Part shown: one piece after another, positions 53,160 to 62,713 of the stretch
Position numbering within the stretch: position 1 is the stretch's first letter
Layout: each line of letters begins with the position of its first letter
NCBI RefSeq assembly: GCF_014489635.1
Contig: NZ_CP060828.1
Span: forward strand, 3,510,001 to 3,574,000
Length of the DNA: 64,000 bases
Direction: 5' to 3'
Source of the DNA: Streptomyces roseirectus
GTDB taxonomy: Bacteria; Actinomycetota; Actinomycetes; Streptomycetales; Streptomycetaceae
Position numbers and translations under genes: made by a program
The notes under the pieces: generated by a model
What the model was told of the DNA's origin: nothing
What the model saw: the letters and a program-made list of their open reading frames with translations, nothing else
Databases searched by the model: none

Positions 53160-53622
53160 GGGGCCCCGGCCCGCTGCCGCCGCGCGGCTGCCCCTCGACG
53201 CCCGGCGCGCCGTCCTCGTCCGCCACCGGGTCGTGCGTCATCAGCAGGAGCACGATCAGGGCCATGGCGGCGATCAGCGCGACGAAGGCCGTGGCGCCGG
53301 CCAGGCCCCAGGCGACGGCGGCCAGCAGGCCGTGCACGACGGCCGCGCTGACCAGCAGGACCCGGCCGAGGCCCGCCGGGCGCTGGCCGCGCACGGCGAC
53401 CAGGAGCGCGACGAGGGCGCACAGGGCGAAGTAGAGGCCGAAGACGACGCCGGCGATCTTCGAGGAGTTCGCCATCACGTCGGGGTCGAGGCCGGCGAGG
53501 GACATGTGCTGGCGGCCCACCAGCGTCCCGAGTATCCAGTTCAGCGCGGCCACGCCCAGCGCCTCCGCGAAGAGGACGACCGCCACGGCCCACGCCACCG
53601 GTCTGCGGACCATCGTCGCCAC
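53128..53622 (-). CDS. Four-helix membrane protein
   Basis: 164 residues. Helices at [64 protein letters not shown] and [16 protein letters not shown], then a Pro/Gly-rich cytoplasmic tail overlapping maf. No family recognised. ATG 53613 is an alternative start. Confidence 0.75.
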   Translation of the reverse strand: MATMVRRPVAWAVAVVLFAEALGVAALNWILGTLVGRQHMSLAGLDPDVMANSSKIAGVVFGLYFALCALVALLVAVRGQRPAGLGRVLLVSAAVVHGLLAAVAWGLAGATAFVALIAAMALIVLLLMTHDPVADEDGAPGVEGQPRGGSGPGPLTPPSVPTTP

Positions 53623-53987
53623 CCATCTTTCGACCCGCGCTGGAGCGATTCTGCTCCTACCCGAAGTACGTTCGGGTCACCGGGAACGCTACTGACTGGT
53701 AAAGCTCAGGACAATGGTTCGTGCCGGCGCAAAGATCCGGAGCGACGTTCGTAGGAATCCAACAAAGAAACGGAGTGGGCCGCAGCACGCCTTCACAGAG
53801 ACCTTGACCACATCAGAGGGCTAGGGTTTTCCGAGGAGTCCTGCGTACGGCCGTACGACAAGGGATTTCACGGGTCGAGCGAGCCTGGCGTCACGCTCTG
53901 TGTGGGCAAGCTCACCTTTGGGGACGGGTCGATGCACCGTGTCGGCAGTCCCTAAACTCGGCTTGTTTCCAGGAGGGAGCCTCAATC
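53623..53987. other. 365-bp intergenic region upstream of accA2
   Basis: Holds the promoters of the membrane-protein gene (-) and accA2 (+). Seen: a 14-bp perfect palindrome cgtacggccgtacg at 53844-53857, and taaact at 53953-53958 as a possible -10 for accA2. The last 25 bases include the strong ribosome site AGGAGGG. No small gene found. Confidence 0.5.
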
Positions 53988-55763
53988 GTGCGCAAGGTGC
54001 TCATCGCCAACCGTGGCGAAATCGCAGTCCGCGTGGCCCGCGCGTGCCGGGATGCCGGTATCGCCAGCGTGGCCGTCTACGCCGACCCGGACCGGGACGC
54101 GCTGCATGTCCGCGCCGCGGATGAGGCGTTCGCCCTGGGCGGTGACACCCCGGCGAGCAGCTATCTCGACATCGACAAGGTCCTGAACGCGGCGCGGGAG
54201 TCCGGCGCGGACGCCGTCCACCCCGGGTACGGGTTCCTGTCGGAGAACGCCGACTTCGCGCAGGCGGTCCTGGACGCGGGTCTGGTGTGGATCGGACCGC
54301 CGCCGCAGGCCATCCGTGACCTCGGTGACAAGGTCGCCGCCCGGCACATCGCCCAGCGCGCGGGCGCCCCGCTCGTCGCCGGCACGCCCGATCCGGTCTC
54401 CGGCGCGGACGAGGTCGTCGCGTTCGCCGAGGAGCACGGGCTGCCGATCGCGATCAAGGCCGCGTTCGGCGGGGGCGGGCGCGGGCTGAAGGTCGCCCGC
54501 ACCCTCGAAGAGGTGCCCGAGCTGTACGAGTCCGCGGTGCGTGAGGCCGTGGCGGCGTTCGGGCGCGGGGAGTGCTTCGTCGAGCGCTACCTCGACAAGC
54601 CGCGGCACGTGGAGACGCAGTGCCTGGCCGACACCCACGGCAACGTCGTGGTCGTCTCCACGCGTGACTGCTCGCTCCAGCGCCGGCACCAGAAGCTCGT
54701 CGAGGAGGCCCCGGCACCGTTTCTGACGGATGCTCAGGTCGCGGAGCTGTACGCGTCGTCGAAGGCGATCCTGCGCGAGGCCGGCTATGTCGGCGCGGGC
54801 ACGGTCGAGTTCCTGGTCGGGCTGGACGGGACGATCTCCTTCCTGGAGGTCAACACCCGTCTGCAGGTGGAGCATCCGGTCACCGAGGAGGTCGCCGGCA
54901 TCGACCTCGTCCGCGAGATGTTCCGCATCGCCGACGGGGAAGAACTCGGCTACGGCGATCCCGAACTGCGCGGCCATTCCTTCGAGTTCCGCATCAACGG
55001 CGAGGACCCGGGACGCAACTTCCTTCCGGCGCCGGGGACGGTGACGCTGTTCGCGCCGCCGTCCGGTCCCGGGGTCCGTCTCGACGCGGGCGTCGAGTCC
55101 GGGTCGGTGATCGGGCCGGCGTGGGACTCGCTGCTGGCGAAGCTGATCGTGACCGGCGCGACGCGCGAGCAGGCGCTGCGGCGGGCCGCCCGTGCGCTGG
55201 AGGAGTTCCAGGTCGAGGGCATGGCCACGGCGATCCCCTTCCACCGCGCGGTCGTGCGCGATCCGGCGTTCGCTCCCGAACTCGCCGGTTCCGACGGGCC
55301 GTTCACCGTCCACACGCGGTGGATCGAGACCGAGTTCGTCAACGAGATCCCCGCGTTCGCGGCGTCCGCCGACACGGATGCCGAGGACGACGAGAAGGAC
55401 CGCGAGACCATCGTCGTCGAGGTCGGCGGCAAGCGGCTCGAGGTCTCCCTGCCGGTCTCCCTGGGCATGTCGCTGGCCCGCACGGGTCTCGCGGCCGGGG
55501 CGAAGCCGAAGCGCCGGGCGGCGAAGAAGTCGGGCCCGGTCGCGTCCGGCGACACCCTCGCCTCCCCGATGCAGGGCACGATCGTCAAGGTCGCCGTCGA
55601 GGAAGGGCAGGAGGTCCAGGAAGGTGACCTCGTCGTCGTCCTCGAAGCGATGAAGATGGAACAGCCGTTGAACGCCCACAAGGCGGGCGTGATCAAGGGG
55701 TTGTCGGCGGAGGTGGGCGCGTCGCTCACGTCCGGGGCGGCGATCTGCGAGATCAAGGACTGA
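53988..55763 (+). CDS. accA2: Acyl-CoA carboxylase alpha subunit (biotin carboxylase + biotin carrier)
   Basis: 591 residues from GTG 53988, behind AGGAGGG. Biotin carboxylase domain (1-450): [32 protein letters not shown] (ATP lid) and [17 protein letters not shown]. After a linker rich in Lys/Ala comes the biotin carrier with EAMKM, biotinyl lysine K556. Shared alpha subunit for acetyl- and propionyl-CoA carboxylases in Streptomyces; PccB and PccE nearby complete one complex. Confidence 0.96.
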   Translation: MRKVLIANRGEIAVRVARACRDAGIASVAVYADPDRDALHVRAADEAFALGGDTPASSYLDIDKVLNAARESGADAVHPGYGFLSENADFAQAVLDAGLVWIGPPPQAIRDLGDKVAARHIAQRAGAPLVAGTPDPVSGADEVVAFAEEHGLPIAIKAAFGGGGRGLKVARTLEEVPELYESAVREAVAAFGRGECFVERYLDKPRHVETQCLADTHGNVVVVSTRDCSLQRRHQKLVEEAPAPFLTDAQVAELYASSKAILREAGYVGAGTVEFLVGLDGTISFLEVNTRLQVEHPVTEEVAGIDLVREMFRIADGEELGYGDPELRGHSFEFRINGEDPGRNFLPAPGTVTLFAPPSGPGVRLDAGVESGSVIGPAWDSLLAKLIVTGATREQALRRAARALEEFQVEGMATAIPFHRAVVRDPAFAPELAGSDGPFTVHTRWIETEFVNEIPAFAASADTDAEDDEKDRETIVVEVGGKRLEVSLPVSLGMSLARTGLAAGAKPKRRAAKKSGPVASGDTLASPMQGTIVKVAVEEGQEVQEGDLVVVLEAMKMEQPLNAHKAGVIKGLSAEVGASLTSGAAICEIKD

Positions 55764-55810
55764 GCAAGTAGTGGGCATCCGCGGGTAGTTGGCTGGTTGC
55801 TCGCGCAGTT

Positions 55811-55862
55811 CCCCGCGCCCCTGAAGAACGCTGCACAGCAGCCGTTCTTCAGGGGCGCGGGG
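55811..55862. terminator. 20-bp perfect stem-loop between accA2 and the DeoR-type gene
   Basis: Arms 55811-55830 and 55843-55862 (ccccgcgcccctgaagaacg and its complement) with a 12-nt loop. The cgcagttccccgcgcccct motif is a very common 3'-end hairpin in Streptomyces genomes. Bidirectional terminator. Confidence 0.9.
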
Positions 55863-55879
55863 CTTTGTCCGATGTGCGC

Positions 55880-56857
55880 TTACCGCCTGCGCAGGTCCGC
55901 GACCCGGGCCCGTTCGTTGCCCGGGGGTTGCTCGCCCAGGACCGCCGCGGCCCTCAAGCCTCCGGCGGGGCCGGGGAGTTGGCCGCGCCGGGGGGTCGGG
56001 AGCGGGACGTCGCGGCGCTGGGGTGGGTGCTGGCGTGCCGGCACCGCATCACCCCCCGCCGACCCGGAACCGCCGGCGGAACCGGCGACGGCGATCTGCA
56101 CGCCCTGGTCCGCCAGCGCCTGCAACTCCGTTGCCGCGCGGTCGTCGTGGGCCGGTGGGTCGTCCGTGACCAACCGCGTGATGAGATCCGTCGGCACCGT
56201 CTGGAACATCGTGTCGGTGCCGAGCTTCGTGTGGTCCGCGAGGACGACGACCTCGGCGGCGGCCTGCACGAGCGCGCGGTCGACGGACGCGGAGAGCATG
56301 TTGGACGTGGACAGCCCCCGCTCGGCGGTGAGCCCGCTCCCGGAGAGGAACGCCCGGGAGACACGCAGCCCTTGGAGCGACTGCTCGGCCCCGCTCCCGA
56401 CGAGCGCGTAGTTGGAGCCACGCAGGGTTCCGCCGGTCATGACGACCTCGACCCGGTTGGCGTGGGCCAACGCCTGGGCGACGAGGAGGGAGTTGGTGAC
56501 CACCGTGAGCCCGGGGACCCGCGCGAGCCGGCGGGCCAGCTCCTGCGTGGTCGTCCCCGCCCCGACCACGATGGCCTCGCCCTCCTGGACGAAGCCCGCG
56601 GCGAGATCGGCGATGGCCGTCTTCTCGGCGGTCGCGAGATGGGATTTCTGCGGAAAGCCGGATTCTCGCGTGAATCCACCCGGCAGTACCGCACCGCCAT
56701 GCCGGCGGTCGAGGAGTCCTTCTGCCTCCAGCGCGCGCACGTCCCGCCGTACGGTCACTTCGGAGGTCTGGACGACGCGGGCGAGCTCACGGAGCGACAC
56801 GGCTCCGTTCGCTCGCACCATTTCGAGGATCAATTGGCGACGTTCAGCAGCGAACAC
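55880..56857 (-). CDS. DeoR-family transcriptional regulator
   Basis: 325 residues from GTG 56857. HTH: RRQLILEMVRANGAVSLRELARVVQTSEVTVRRDVRALEAEG; sugar-phosphate sensor domain (VVGAGTTTQELARRL, TVVTNSLLVAQAL, MTGGTLRGSNYALVG, ADHTKLG). About 60 C-terminal residues are an unusual Gly/Pro/Arg-rich tail past the normal family end, possibly read-through into former intergenic DNA. Could regulate the nucleoside genes 2.4-6.7 kb away. Confidence 0.88.
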   Translation of the reverse strand: MFAAERRQLILEMVRANGAVSLRELARVVQTSEVTVRRDVRALEAEGLLDRRHGGAVLPGGFTRESGFPQKSHLATAEKTAIADLAAGFVQEGEAIVVGAGTTTQELARRLARVPGLTVVTNSLLVAQALAHANRVEVVMTGGTLRGSNYALVGSGAEQSLQGLRVSRAFLSGSGLTAERGLSTSNMLSASVDRALVQAAAEVVVLADHTKLGTDTMFQTVPTDLITRLVTDDPPAHDDRAATELQALADQGVQIAVAGSAGGSGSAGGDAVPARQHPPQRRDVPLPTPRRGQLPGPAGGLRAAAVLGEQPPGNERARVADLRRR

Positions 56858-56987
56858 GAAACTGACAGTAACGCGGTCGACCGTCTGTTTTCAGGTGTTT
56901 GCGTCGAATAACAGAAGTTGTTCGCACAGGAGTGGGTGAAGTGGTATAGGGGCTCAGCTACCCGTCCTATGCCCCGAGCAAGCCTGG

Positions 56988-57014
56988 CAACTCCCCGTGA
57001 CCGGCGGGGAGTTG
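56988..57014 (-). terminator. Hairpin terminator of the lpd-like gene
   Basis: caactccccg / cggggagttg, 10-bp stem and 7-nt loop, 11 bp downstream of the stop on the minus strand. Confidence 0.75.
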
Positions 57015-57024
57015 GTTTCGGCCG

Positions 57025-58473
57025 TCAGACCTCGCCCGCCGCCTTCCTCGTGTGCAACTGGCGTGCCACCTCGGCGATCGACCCCGACAGGGAGGGGTAC
57101 ACGGTGAACGCGTTCGCGATCTGTTCGACCGTCAGATTGTTGTCGACGGCGATCGAGATGGGGTGGATCAGTTCCGAAGCGCGCGGCGCGACGACCACGC
57201 CGCCGACGACGATCCCCGTCCCCGGCCGGCAGAAGATCTTGACGAAGCCGTCGCGGATGCCCTGCATCTTGGCGCGCGGGTTGCGCAGCAGCGGGAGTTT
57301 GACGACGCGCGCGTCGATCTTGCCCGCGTCGACGTCGGCCTGGCTGTAGCCGACGGTCGCGATCTCGGGGTCGGTGAAGACGTTGGAGGAGACCGTCTTG
57401 AGGTTGAGGGGGGCCACCGCGTCGCCGAGGAAGTGGTACATGGCGATCCGGCCCTGCATCGCGGCGACCGAGGCGAGCGCGAAGACGCCGGTGACGTCGC
57501 CGGCCGCGTATACCCCCGGAGCTGTAGTGCGGGACACCTTGTCGGTCCAGATGTGGCCGGACTCGCGGACCTTGACGCCCGCCTCCTCCAGGCCGAGGCC
57601 CGCACTGTTGGGGATCGCGCCGACGGCCATCAGGCAGTGGCTGCCGGTGATGACACGGCCGTCCGCGAGGGTCACCTCGACGCCGTCGCCGATCCGCTTC
57701 GCGGACTCCGCGCGCGAGCGGGCCATCACGTTCATGCCGCGCCGCCGGAAGACCTCTTCGAGGACGGCGGCGGCGTCCGGGTCCTCGCCGGGCAGGACGC
57801 GGTCGCGGGACGAGACGAGGGTGACCTTGGAACCCAGCGCCTGGTAGGCGCCGGCGAACTCAGCGCCGGTGACGCCGGAGCCGACGACGATCAGTTCCTC
57901 GGGCAGCTCGGTGAGGTCGTAGACCTGCGTCCAGTTGAGGATGCGCTCACCGTCGGGCTGCGCGTCGGGCAGCTCGCGGGGGTGGCCGCCGGTCGCGATG
58001 AGGACGGCGTCGGCGGTGAGGGTCTGCTCGGTGCCGTCGGCGGTCGTCACGACGACCTTGCGGGAGCCGTCGAGGGCCTGCATGCCCTCCAGCCGGCCAC
58101 GCCCGCGCATCACCTTCGCGCCGGCGCGCGTCACCGACGCGGTGATGTCGTGCGACTGCGCGAGCGCGAGGCGCTTCACACGCCGGTTGACCTTGCCGAG
58201 GTCGACCCCTACGACCCGGGCGGCCTGCTCCAGGGGCGGGGTGTCGTCGGCGACGATGATCCCCAGCTCCTCGTAGGACGAGTCGAAGGTCGTCATCACC
58301 TCGGCGGTGGCGATGAGCGTCTTCGACGGCACGCAGTCGGTGAGCACCGACGCGCCGCCCAGACCGTCGCAGTCGACGACGGTCACCTCCGCCCCGAGCT
58401 GCGCGGCCACCAGCGCCGCCTCATAGCCGCCGGGCCCACCACCGATGATCACGATCCGAGTCACGTACTCCAT
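57025..58473 (-). CDS. lpdA: NAD(P)H-quinone dehydrogenase, LpdA-type
   Basis: 482 residues, FAD disulfide-oxidoreductase fold: IIGGGPGGYEAALVAAQ, VVGSGVTGAEFAGAYQALG, GVYAAGDVTG. The redox-active CxxxxC is absent: GGASVLTDCVPSK has only one Cys, so it cannot be a dihydrolipoamide dehydrogenase. M. tuberculosis LpdA (Rv3303c) shares this change and reduces quinones. Divergent from the cyclotransferase gene. Confidence 0.9.
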   Translation of the reverse strand: MEYVTRIVIIGGGPGGYEAALVAAQLGAEVTVVDCDGLGGASVLTDCVPSKTLIATAEVMTTFDSSYEELGIIVADDTPPLEQAARVVGVDLGKVNRRVKRLALAQSHDITASVTRAGAKVMRGRGRLEGMQALDGSRKVVVTTADGTEQTLTADAVLIATGGHPRELPDAQPDGERILNWTQVYDLTELPEELIVVGSGVTGAEFAGAYQALGSKVTLVSSRDRVLPGEDPDAAAVLEEVFRRRGMNVMARSRAESAKRIGDGVEVTLADGRVITGSHCLMAVGAIPNSAGLGLEEAGVKVRESGHIWTDKVSRTTAPGVYAAGDVTGVFALASVAAMQGRIAMYHFLGDAVAPLNLKTVSSNVFTDPEIATVGYSQADVDAGKIDARVVKLPLLRNPRAKMQGIRDGFVKIFCRPGTGIVVGGVVVAPRASELIHPISIAVDNNLTVEQIANAFTVYPSLSGSIAEVARQLHTRKAAGEV

Positions 58474-58568
58474 TGTCCCGTACGCGACGGAGTGAGTCGG
58501 ATTCGGGGGGCTGGGTGGGGGACGCCGGAGGTATCAGGGGAGGTGGGGGCGGTAGGGGGAGAGGGGGT

Positions 58569-58647
58569 GCGAGTACTACGGGTAGTAGGGGTGCGGGAGG
58601 GGGCTTCGCGAGTACTACGGGTAGTACGGGTCTACGGGTACTACGGG
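58569..58647. repeat. Cluster of tacgggtactacggg-type micro-repeats
   Basis: gcgagtactacgggtagta occurs twice (58569-58587 and 58608-58626), then ctacgggtactacggg at 58632-58647. Fills most of the gap between the divergent lpd-like and cyclotransferase genes. Related copies occur elsewhere in the window. Confidence 0.85.
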
Positions 58648-58696
58648 CCCCCGGATACGGAAGTGACCGGTGTGCGGGCTGCCGTACCCTCTCTGC

Positions 58697-59134
58697 ATGT
58701 CGCTCTACGCCGCGTACGCCGGCAACCTCGACGCGCGGCTGATGACCCGCCGCGCCCCGCACTCCCCGCTGCGCGCGACGGGCTGGCTGAACGGCTGGCG
58801 GCTCACCTTCGGCGGCGAGCAGATGGGCTGGGAGGGCGCGCTGGCGACGATCGTCGAGCAGCCCGGCTCCCAGGTGTTCGTCGGCCTCTACGACATCGCC
58901 CCCATGGACGAGGACTCCCTCGACCGCTGGGAGGGCACCGGCCTCGGCATCTACCGCCGGACACGCGTTCGCGTCCACACCCTGGACGGGGAGGAGGGCG
59001 CGTGGACATACGTGCTGAACGGCTACGAGGGCGGCCTCCCCTCGGCCCGCTACCTCGGTGAGATCGCCGACGCGGCGGAGTCGGCGGGCGCGCCCCACGA
59101 CTACGTGATGGAGCTGCGCAAGCGCCCCTGCTGA
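58697..59134 (+). CDS. Gamma-glutamylcyclotransferase-like protein
   Basis: 145 residues from ATG 58697. SLYAAYAGNLDARLM is the substrate-binding loop (YGSNL equivalent); MDEDSLDRWEG contains the catalytic Glu region; ends KRPC. The fold releases 5-oxoproline from gamma-glutamyl amines or cleaves similar bonds. Physiological substrate unknown. Confidence 0.85.
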   Translation: MSLYAAYAGNLDARLMTRRAPHSPLRATGWLNGWRLTFGGEQMGWEGALATIVEQPGSQVFVGLYDIAPMDEDSLDRWEGTGLGIYRRTRVRVHTLDGEEGAWTYVLNGYEGGLPSARYLGEIADAAESAGAPHDYVMELRKRPC

Positions 59135-59199
59135 CCGCACGCGACCGCCTTTGGCGGGAAACGACAAGACAACGATCGTCCCGCCGTCAGGTCTGTCAT

Positions 59200-59211
59200 C
59201 TACGCGCGTAG
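59200..59211. promoter_or_regulatory. Palindrome ctacgcgcgtag in the PNP promoter
   Basis: Perfect 12-bp palindrome, 25 bp before the PNP GTG. It is followed by tacgct (59223-59228), a good -10 box whose spacing puts transcription start at or near the GTG, hence a leaderless mRNA. The same palindrome and -10/start layout occurs before deoC at 63534. Confidence 0.7.
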
Positions 59212-59236
59212 GCACGGACCGGCTACGCTCATCCGC

Positions 59237-60073
59237 GTGAACGCATCTCTTCTGCCGGACGACATCCCGGACGACATTCAGGGCAACCCCTACACCGCAG
59301 CCGACACCGCCGCCGGACGCCTGCGTGAGCTGACGGGTGCCGAGACGCATGACGTCGCCCTCGTGATGGGCTCCGGCTGGGCGCCGGCCGTCGACGCGCT
59401 GGGCGCGCCCGACGCGGAGTTCCCCGTCACCGCGCTCCCCGGCTTCCCGCCGCCGGCCGTCGAGGGCCACGGCGGCAAGGTCCGCTCGTACCGGATCGGG
59501 CAGAAGCGCGCGCTGGTCTTCCTCGGCCGCACCCACTACTACGAGGGCCTCGGCGTGGCCGCCGTCGCGCACGGCGTCCGCACGGCCGTCGCCGCCGGCT
59601 GCAAGACGATCGTCCTGACGAACGGCTGCGGCGGCCTGCGTGAGGGCATGCGGCCCGGTCAGCCGGTCCTCATCAGCGACCACATCAACCTCACGGCCAC
59701 CTCCCCCATCGTCGGCGCCAACTTCGTCGACCTCACCGACCTCTACTCCCCCCGCCTGCGCGCCCTCTGCAAGGAGATCGACCCCACCCTGGAGGAGGGC
59801 GTCTACGCGCAATTCCCGGGCCCGCACTACGAGACGCCCGCGGAAATCCGCATGGCCCGCGTAATCGGCGCCGACCTCGTCGGCATGTCCACCACCCTCG
59901 AAGCCATCGCCGCCCGCGAAGCCGGCGCCGAGGTCCTGGGCATCTCCCTCGTCACCAACCTCGCCGCAGGTATGACAGGGGAACCCCTGAACCACGAAGA
60001 GGTACTCCAGGCGGGCCGCGACAGCGCGGCCCAGATGGGCGAACTCCTGACCCAGGTCCTGGACCGCCTGTAA
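59237..60073 (+). CDS. punA: Purine-nucleoside phosphorylase (PNP-II/trimeric type)
   Basis: 278 residues from GTG 59237. [10 protein letters not shown] (phosphate), [78 protein letters not shown]: full trimeric-PNP pattern. Splits (deoxy)purine nucleosides to base and sugar 1-phosphate, feeding the phosphomutase and DeoC encoded downstream. Confidence 0.95.
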   Translation: MNASLLPDDIPDDIQGNPYTAADTAAGRLRELTGAETHDVALVMGSGWAPAVDALGAPDAEFPVTALPGFPPPAVEGHGGKVRSYRIGQKRALVFLGRTHYYEGLGVAAVAHGVRTAVAAGCKTIVLTNGCGGLREGMRPGQPVLISDHINLTATSPIVGANFVDLTDLYSPRLRALCKEIDPTLEEGVYAQFPGPHYETPAEIRMARVIGADLVGMSTTLEAIAAREAGAEVLGISLVTNLAAGMTGEPLNHEEVLQAGRDSAAQMGELLTQVLDRL

Positions 60074-60129
60074 GCACCGGGCACCACCGCCCGAACCCGC
60101 TCCCTGAGAAAACCGAGCGGACGTCCCCT

Positions 60130-60670
60130 GAACGGGGTCCTTGGCCCGGGGTCCTTGGCCCGGGGGCCCTGACCTGAGGGCCCTTGACCCGGGGCTCTGA
60201 CCCGGGGGTTCTGACCCGGGGCGCCTTGAGCCGGGGGGCTCTGACCCGGGGCGCCTTGAGCCGGGGGTCCCTGAGCCGGGGCGCCTTGAGCCGGGGGTCC
60301 CTGAGCCGGGGCCCTAGCCCAGGGGGGCTTGCCCCCCCCTGGGACCCTGACCTGGAGGCCCCTGCCCCAGGGGCCCCTCGCTCGGGGGCCTGCCCCGGGG
60401 CCTTGGTCCAGGGGTCCCCGCCCCGGGGCCTAGCCCAGGGGGTCTTGGTCCAGGGGTCCCTGACCCGAGGCTCTGGCCCAAGGGGGTCCTGGCCCAGGGG
60501 TCCCCGTCCCGGGCCTAGCCCAGGAGGGCCTTGGCCCAGGGGTCCCTGACCCGAGGCTCTGGCCCAAGGGGGTCCTGGCCCAGGGGCCCCCGTCCCGGGC
60601 CTAGCCCAGGAGGGCCTTGGCCCAGGGGTCCCTGACCCGGGGCCTAGCCCAGGGGGTGCCTGATCCGGTC
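60130..60670. repeat. Dense imperfect repeats, including an 86-bp tandem unit
   Basis: Built from variants of tgacccggggc, tagcccagggg, ttggcccaggggtcc and ccttgagccggggg. From 60457 an 86-bp unit is repeated almost exactly at 60543 and begins again at 60629. The minus strand is open across the region with a recurring RDPRLKAP peptide, but no start, ribosome site or normal codon bias supports a gene. Confidence 0.85.
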
Positions 60671-60724
60671 GGAGCCAGGCGGGGGCCCGCCCCGGTGCTC
60701 CTCTCGACGTCGGTCGGTCATGCC

Positions 60725-60845
60725 GGCCCGTCCGGCGTTCGAGGACGAGGCCCGCCCAGGGCCGATCCCCACCCACAAACCGCACCTGCCCACCCACCCC
60801 GGCCGCCTCCAGCCCGTCCGGCGCTTGAGGACGAGGCCCCTTGAG
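60725..60845. repeat. Two copies of a Streptomyces dispersed intergenic element
   Basis: cccgtccggcgttcgaggac (60727-60746) and cccgtccggcgcttgaggac (60813-60832), each followed by gaggcc. This element and its following ggggcggagcccc/ggaagggtaggggcggcggggg tail (to about 60930) are widespread in Streptomyces intergenic DNA. The rest of the 912-bp gap is non-coding. Confidence 0.8.
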
Positions 60846-60985
60846 GGCCGAACGGGGTCCAGGGGCGGAGCCCTTGGCGGGGTGGAAGGGGCGGAGCCCC
60901 TTCAGGATGGGAAGGGTAGGGGCGGCGGGGGCGAGGAACCTTCGAGCCGGACCACCCACGACGTACAACGAAAGGCTGACCCGCA

Positions 60986-62617
60986 GTGCAAGACGACCTC
61001 ATGTCCCGGGCCAGGACCTGGCTCGCGGAGGACCCCGACCCCGAAACCCGGGACGAACTCGCGAAGCTGATCGAAGCCGGCGACGTCACGGAACTCACCG
61101 CCCGCTTCACCGGCACCCTCCAGTTCGGCACGGCCGGCCTGCGAGGCGAACTCGGCGCGGGCCCGATGCGCATGAACCGCACGGTCGTCATCAGAGCCGC
61201 AGCCGGCCTGGCCGCCTACCTCAAGAGCAAGGGCGACCACAACGCCCTGGTCGTCATCGGCTACGACGCCCGCCACAAGTCCGCGGACTTCGCCCGCGAC
61301 ACCGCCGCCGTGATGACCGGCGCGGGCCTGCGCGCGGCCCTCCTCCCCCGCCCCCTCCCCACCCCCGTACTGGCCTACGCCATAAGGCACTTGGGCGCGG
61401 CGGCCGGCGTGGAGGTGACGGCCAGCCACAACCCCCCGAGGGACAACGGCTACAAGGTCTACCTGGGCGACGGCTCCCAGATCGTCCCCCCGGCGGACGC
61501 CGAGATCGCGGCCGAGATCGCGGCGATCGCCTCCTTGACCGACGTCCCCCGCCCGGCCGACGGCTGGGAGACCCTGGACGAGGCAGTACTCGAGAGCTAC
61601 CTCGCCCGTACCGACGAGGTCCTGGCCCCGTCCTCCCCCCGCACGGCCCGCACGGTCTACACCCCGATGCACGGCGTCGGCAGGGACGTCCTCCTGGCCG
61701 CCTTCGCACGGGCCGGCTTCCCGGAACCCATCCTCGTCCCCGAACAGGCCGACCCCGACCCGGACTTCCCCACGGTCGCCTTCCCCAACCCCGAGGAACC
61801 CGGCGCGATGGACCTCGCCTTCGCGAAGGCGAGGGAGACCGCTCCCGACCTGGTCATCGCCAACGACCCCGACGCGGACCGCTGCGCGGTGGCCGTCCCC
61901 GACGCCGGCGACTGGCGCATGCTCCGCGGCGACGAGGTCGGCGCCCTCCTCGCCGCCCACCTGGTCGACAGGGGCGCGCGCGGCACGTTCGCGGAGTCCA
62001 TCGTCTCCTCCTCCCTCCTGGGCCGCATCGCCGAGAAGGCGGGCCTCCCCTACGAGGAAACCCTGACGGGCTTCAAGTGGATCGCCCGCGTGGACGGCCT
62101 GCGGTACGGGTACGAGGAGGCCCTCGGCTACTGCGTCGACCCGGACGGCGTCCGCGACAAGGACGGCATCACGGCGGCCCTCCTGATCACGGAACTCGCG
62201 TCGGAGCTGAAGGAGCGGGGCCGCACCCTGCTGGACCTCCTGGACGACCTCGCGGTGACCCACGGCCTGCACGCGACGGACCAACTCTCCGTCCGCGTCC
62301 AGGACTTGACGCTGATCGCCGACGCGATGACCCGTCTGCGCGAGACCCCGCCGGCGGCGCTCGCGGGCCTGCCCGTCACCCTGGCGGAAGACCTCACCCA
62401 GGGCACGGACAAGCTCCCGCCCACCGACGGCCTCCGCTACACCCTCGACGGCGCCCGCGTCATCGTCCGCCCCAGCGGCACCGAGCCGAAACTCAAGTGC
62501 TACCTGGAGGTCGTCGTCCCGGTCGCGGACCACTCCGCGCTCCCGGCGGCCCGCGAGAAGGCGGCAGCGCTCCTGACCGACCTCAAGCGCGACTTCGCGA
62601 CGGCGGCGGGCATCTAG
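60986..62617 (+). CDS. Phosphosugar mutase (phosphoglucomutase/phosphomannomutase family)
   Basis: 543 residues from GTG 60986. Active-site TASHNP (phosphoserine S147), metal loop NDPDADRCAV, sugar loop GYEEALGY and phosphate loop RPSGTEPK. Long form close to bacterial PgcA/PGM2, some of which act as phosphopentomutases. Its place between PNP and deoC suggests ribose/deoxyribose 1-P to 5-P conversion, though hexose phosphates are equally possible. Confidence 0.9.
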   Translation: MQDDLMSRARTWLAEDPDPETRDELAKLIEAGDVTELTARFTGTLQFGTAGLRGELGAGPMRMNRTVVIRAAAGLAAYLKSKGDHNALVVIGYDARHKSADFARDTAAVMTGAGLRAALLPRPLPTPVLAYAIRHLGAAAGVEVTASHNPPRDNGYKVYLGDGSQIVPPADAEIAAEIAAIASLTDVPRPADGWETLDEAVLESYLARTDEVLAPSSPRTARTVYTPMHGVGRDVLLAAFARAGFPEPILVPEQADPDPDFPTVAFPNPEEPGAMDLAFAKARETAPDLVIANDPDADRCAVAVPDAGDWRMLRGDEVGALLAAHLVDRGARGTFAESIVSSSLLGRIAEKAGLPYEETLTGFKWIARVDGLRYGYEEALGYCVDPDGVRDKDGITAALLITELASELKERGRTLLDLLDDLAVTHGLHATDQLSVRVQDLTLIADAMTRLRETPPAALAGLPVTLAEDLTQGTDKLPPTDGLRYTLDGARVIVRPSGTEPKLKCYLEVVVPVADHSALPAAREKAAALLTDLKRDFATAAGI

Positions 62618-62649
62618 GCGACGCGCATCCAGCGGGCACCTAGGGGACA

Positions 62650-62689
62650 CCCCTGAGGCGTACGGGTACTACGGGCCCGGCCTCAGGGG
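62650..62689. terminator. Hairpin between phosphomutase and PH-domain genes
   Basis: cccctgaggc / gcctcagggg, 10-bp stem; the 20-nt loop contains tacgggtactacggg. Lies between convergent stops at 62617 and 62714. Confidence 0.7.
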
Positions 62690-62713
62690 GCTACACCCCC
62701 GTCATACCGCCCC

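Noticed and set aside
60457..60670. 86-bp repeats as a CRISPR array
   Set aside because: Units are contiguous with no unique spacers, too long for CRISPR repeats, and no cas genes are nearby.
59952..60968. 338-residue minus-strand frame with RDPRLKAP repeats as a gene
   Set aside because: Composed of repeat DNA and part of PNP antisense; no ribosome site, no domain and no codon bias typical of the genome.
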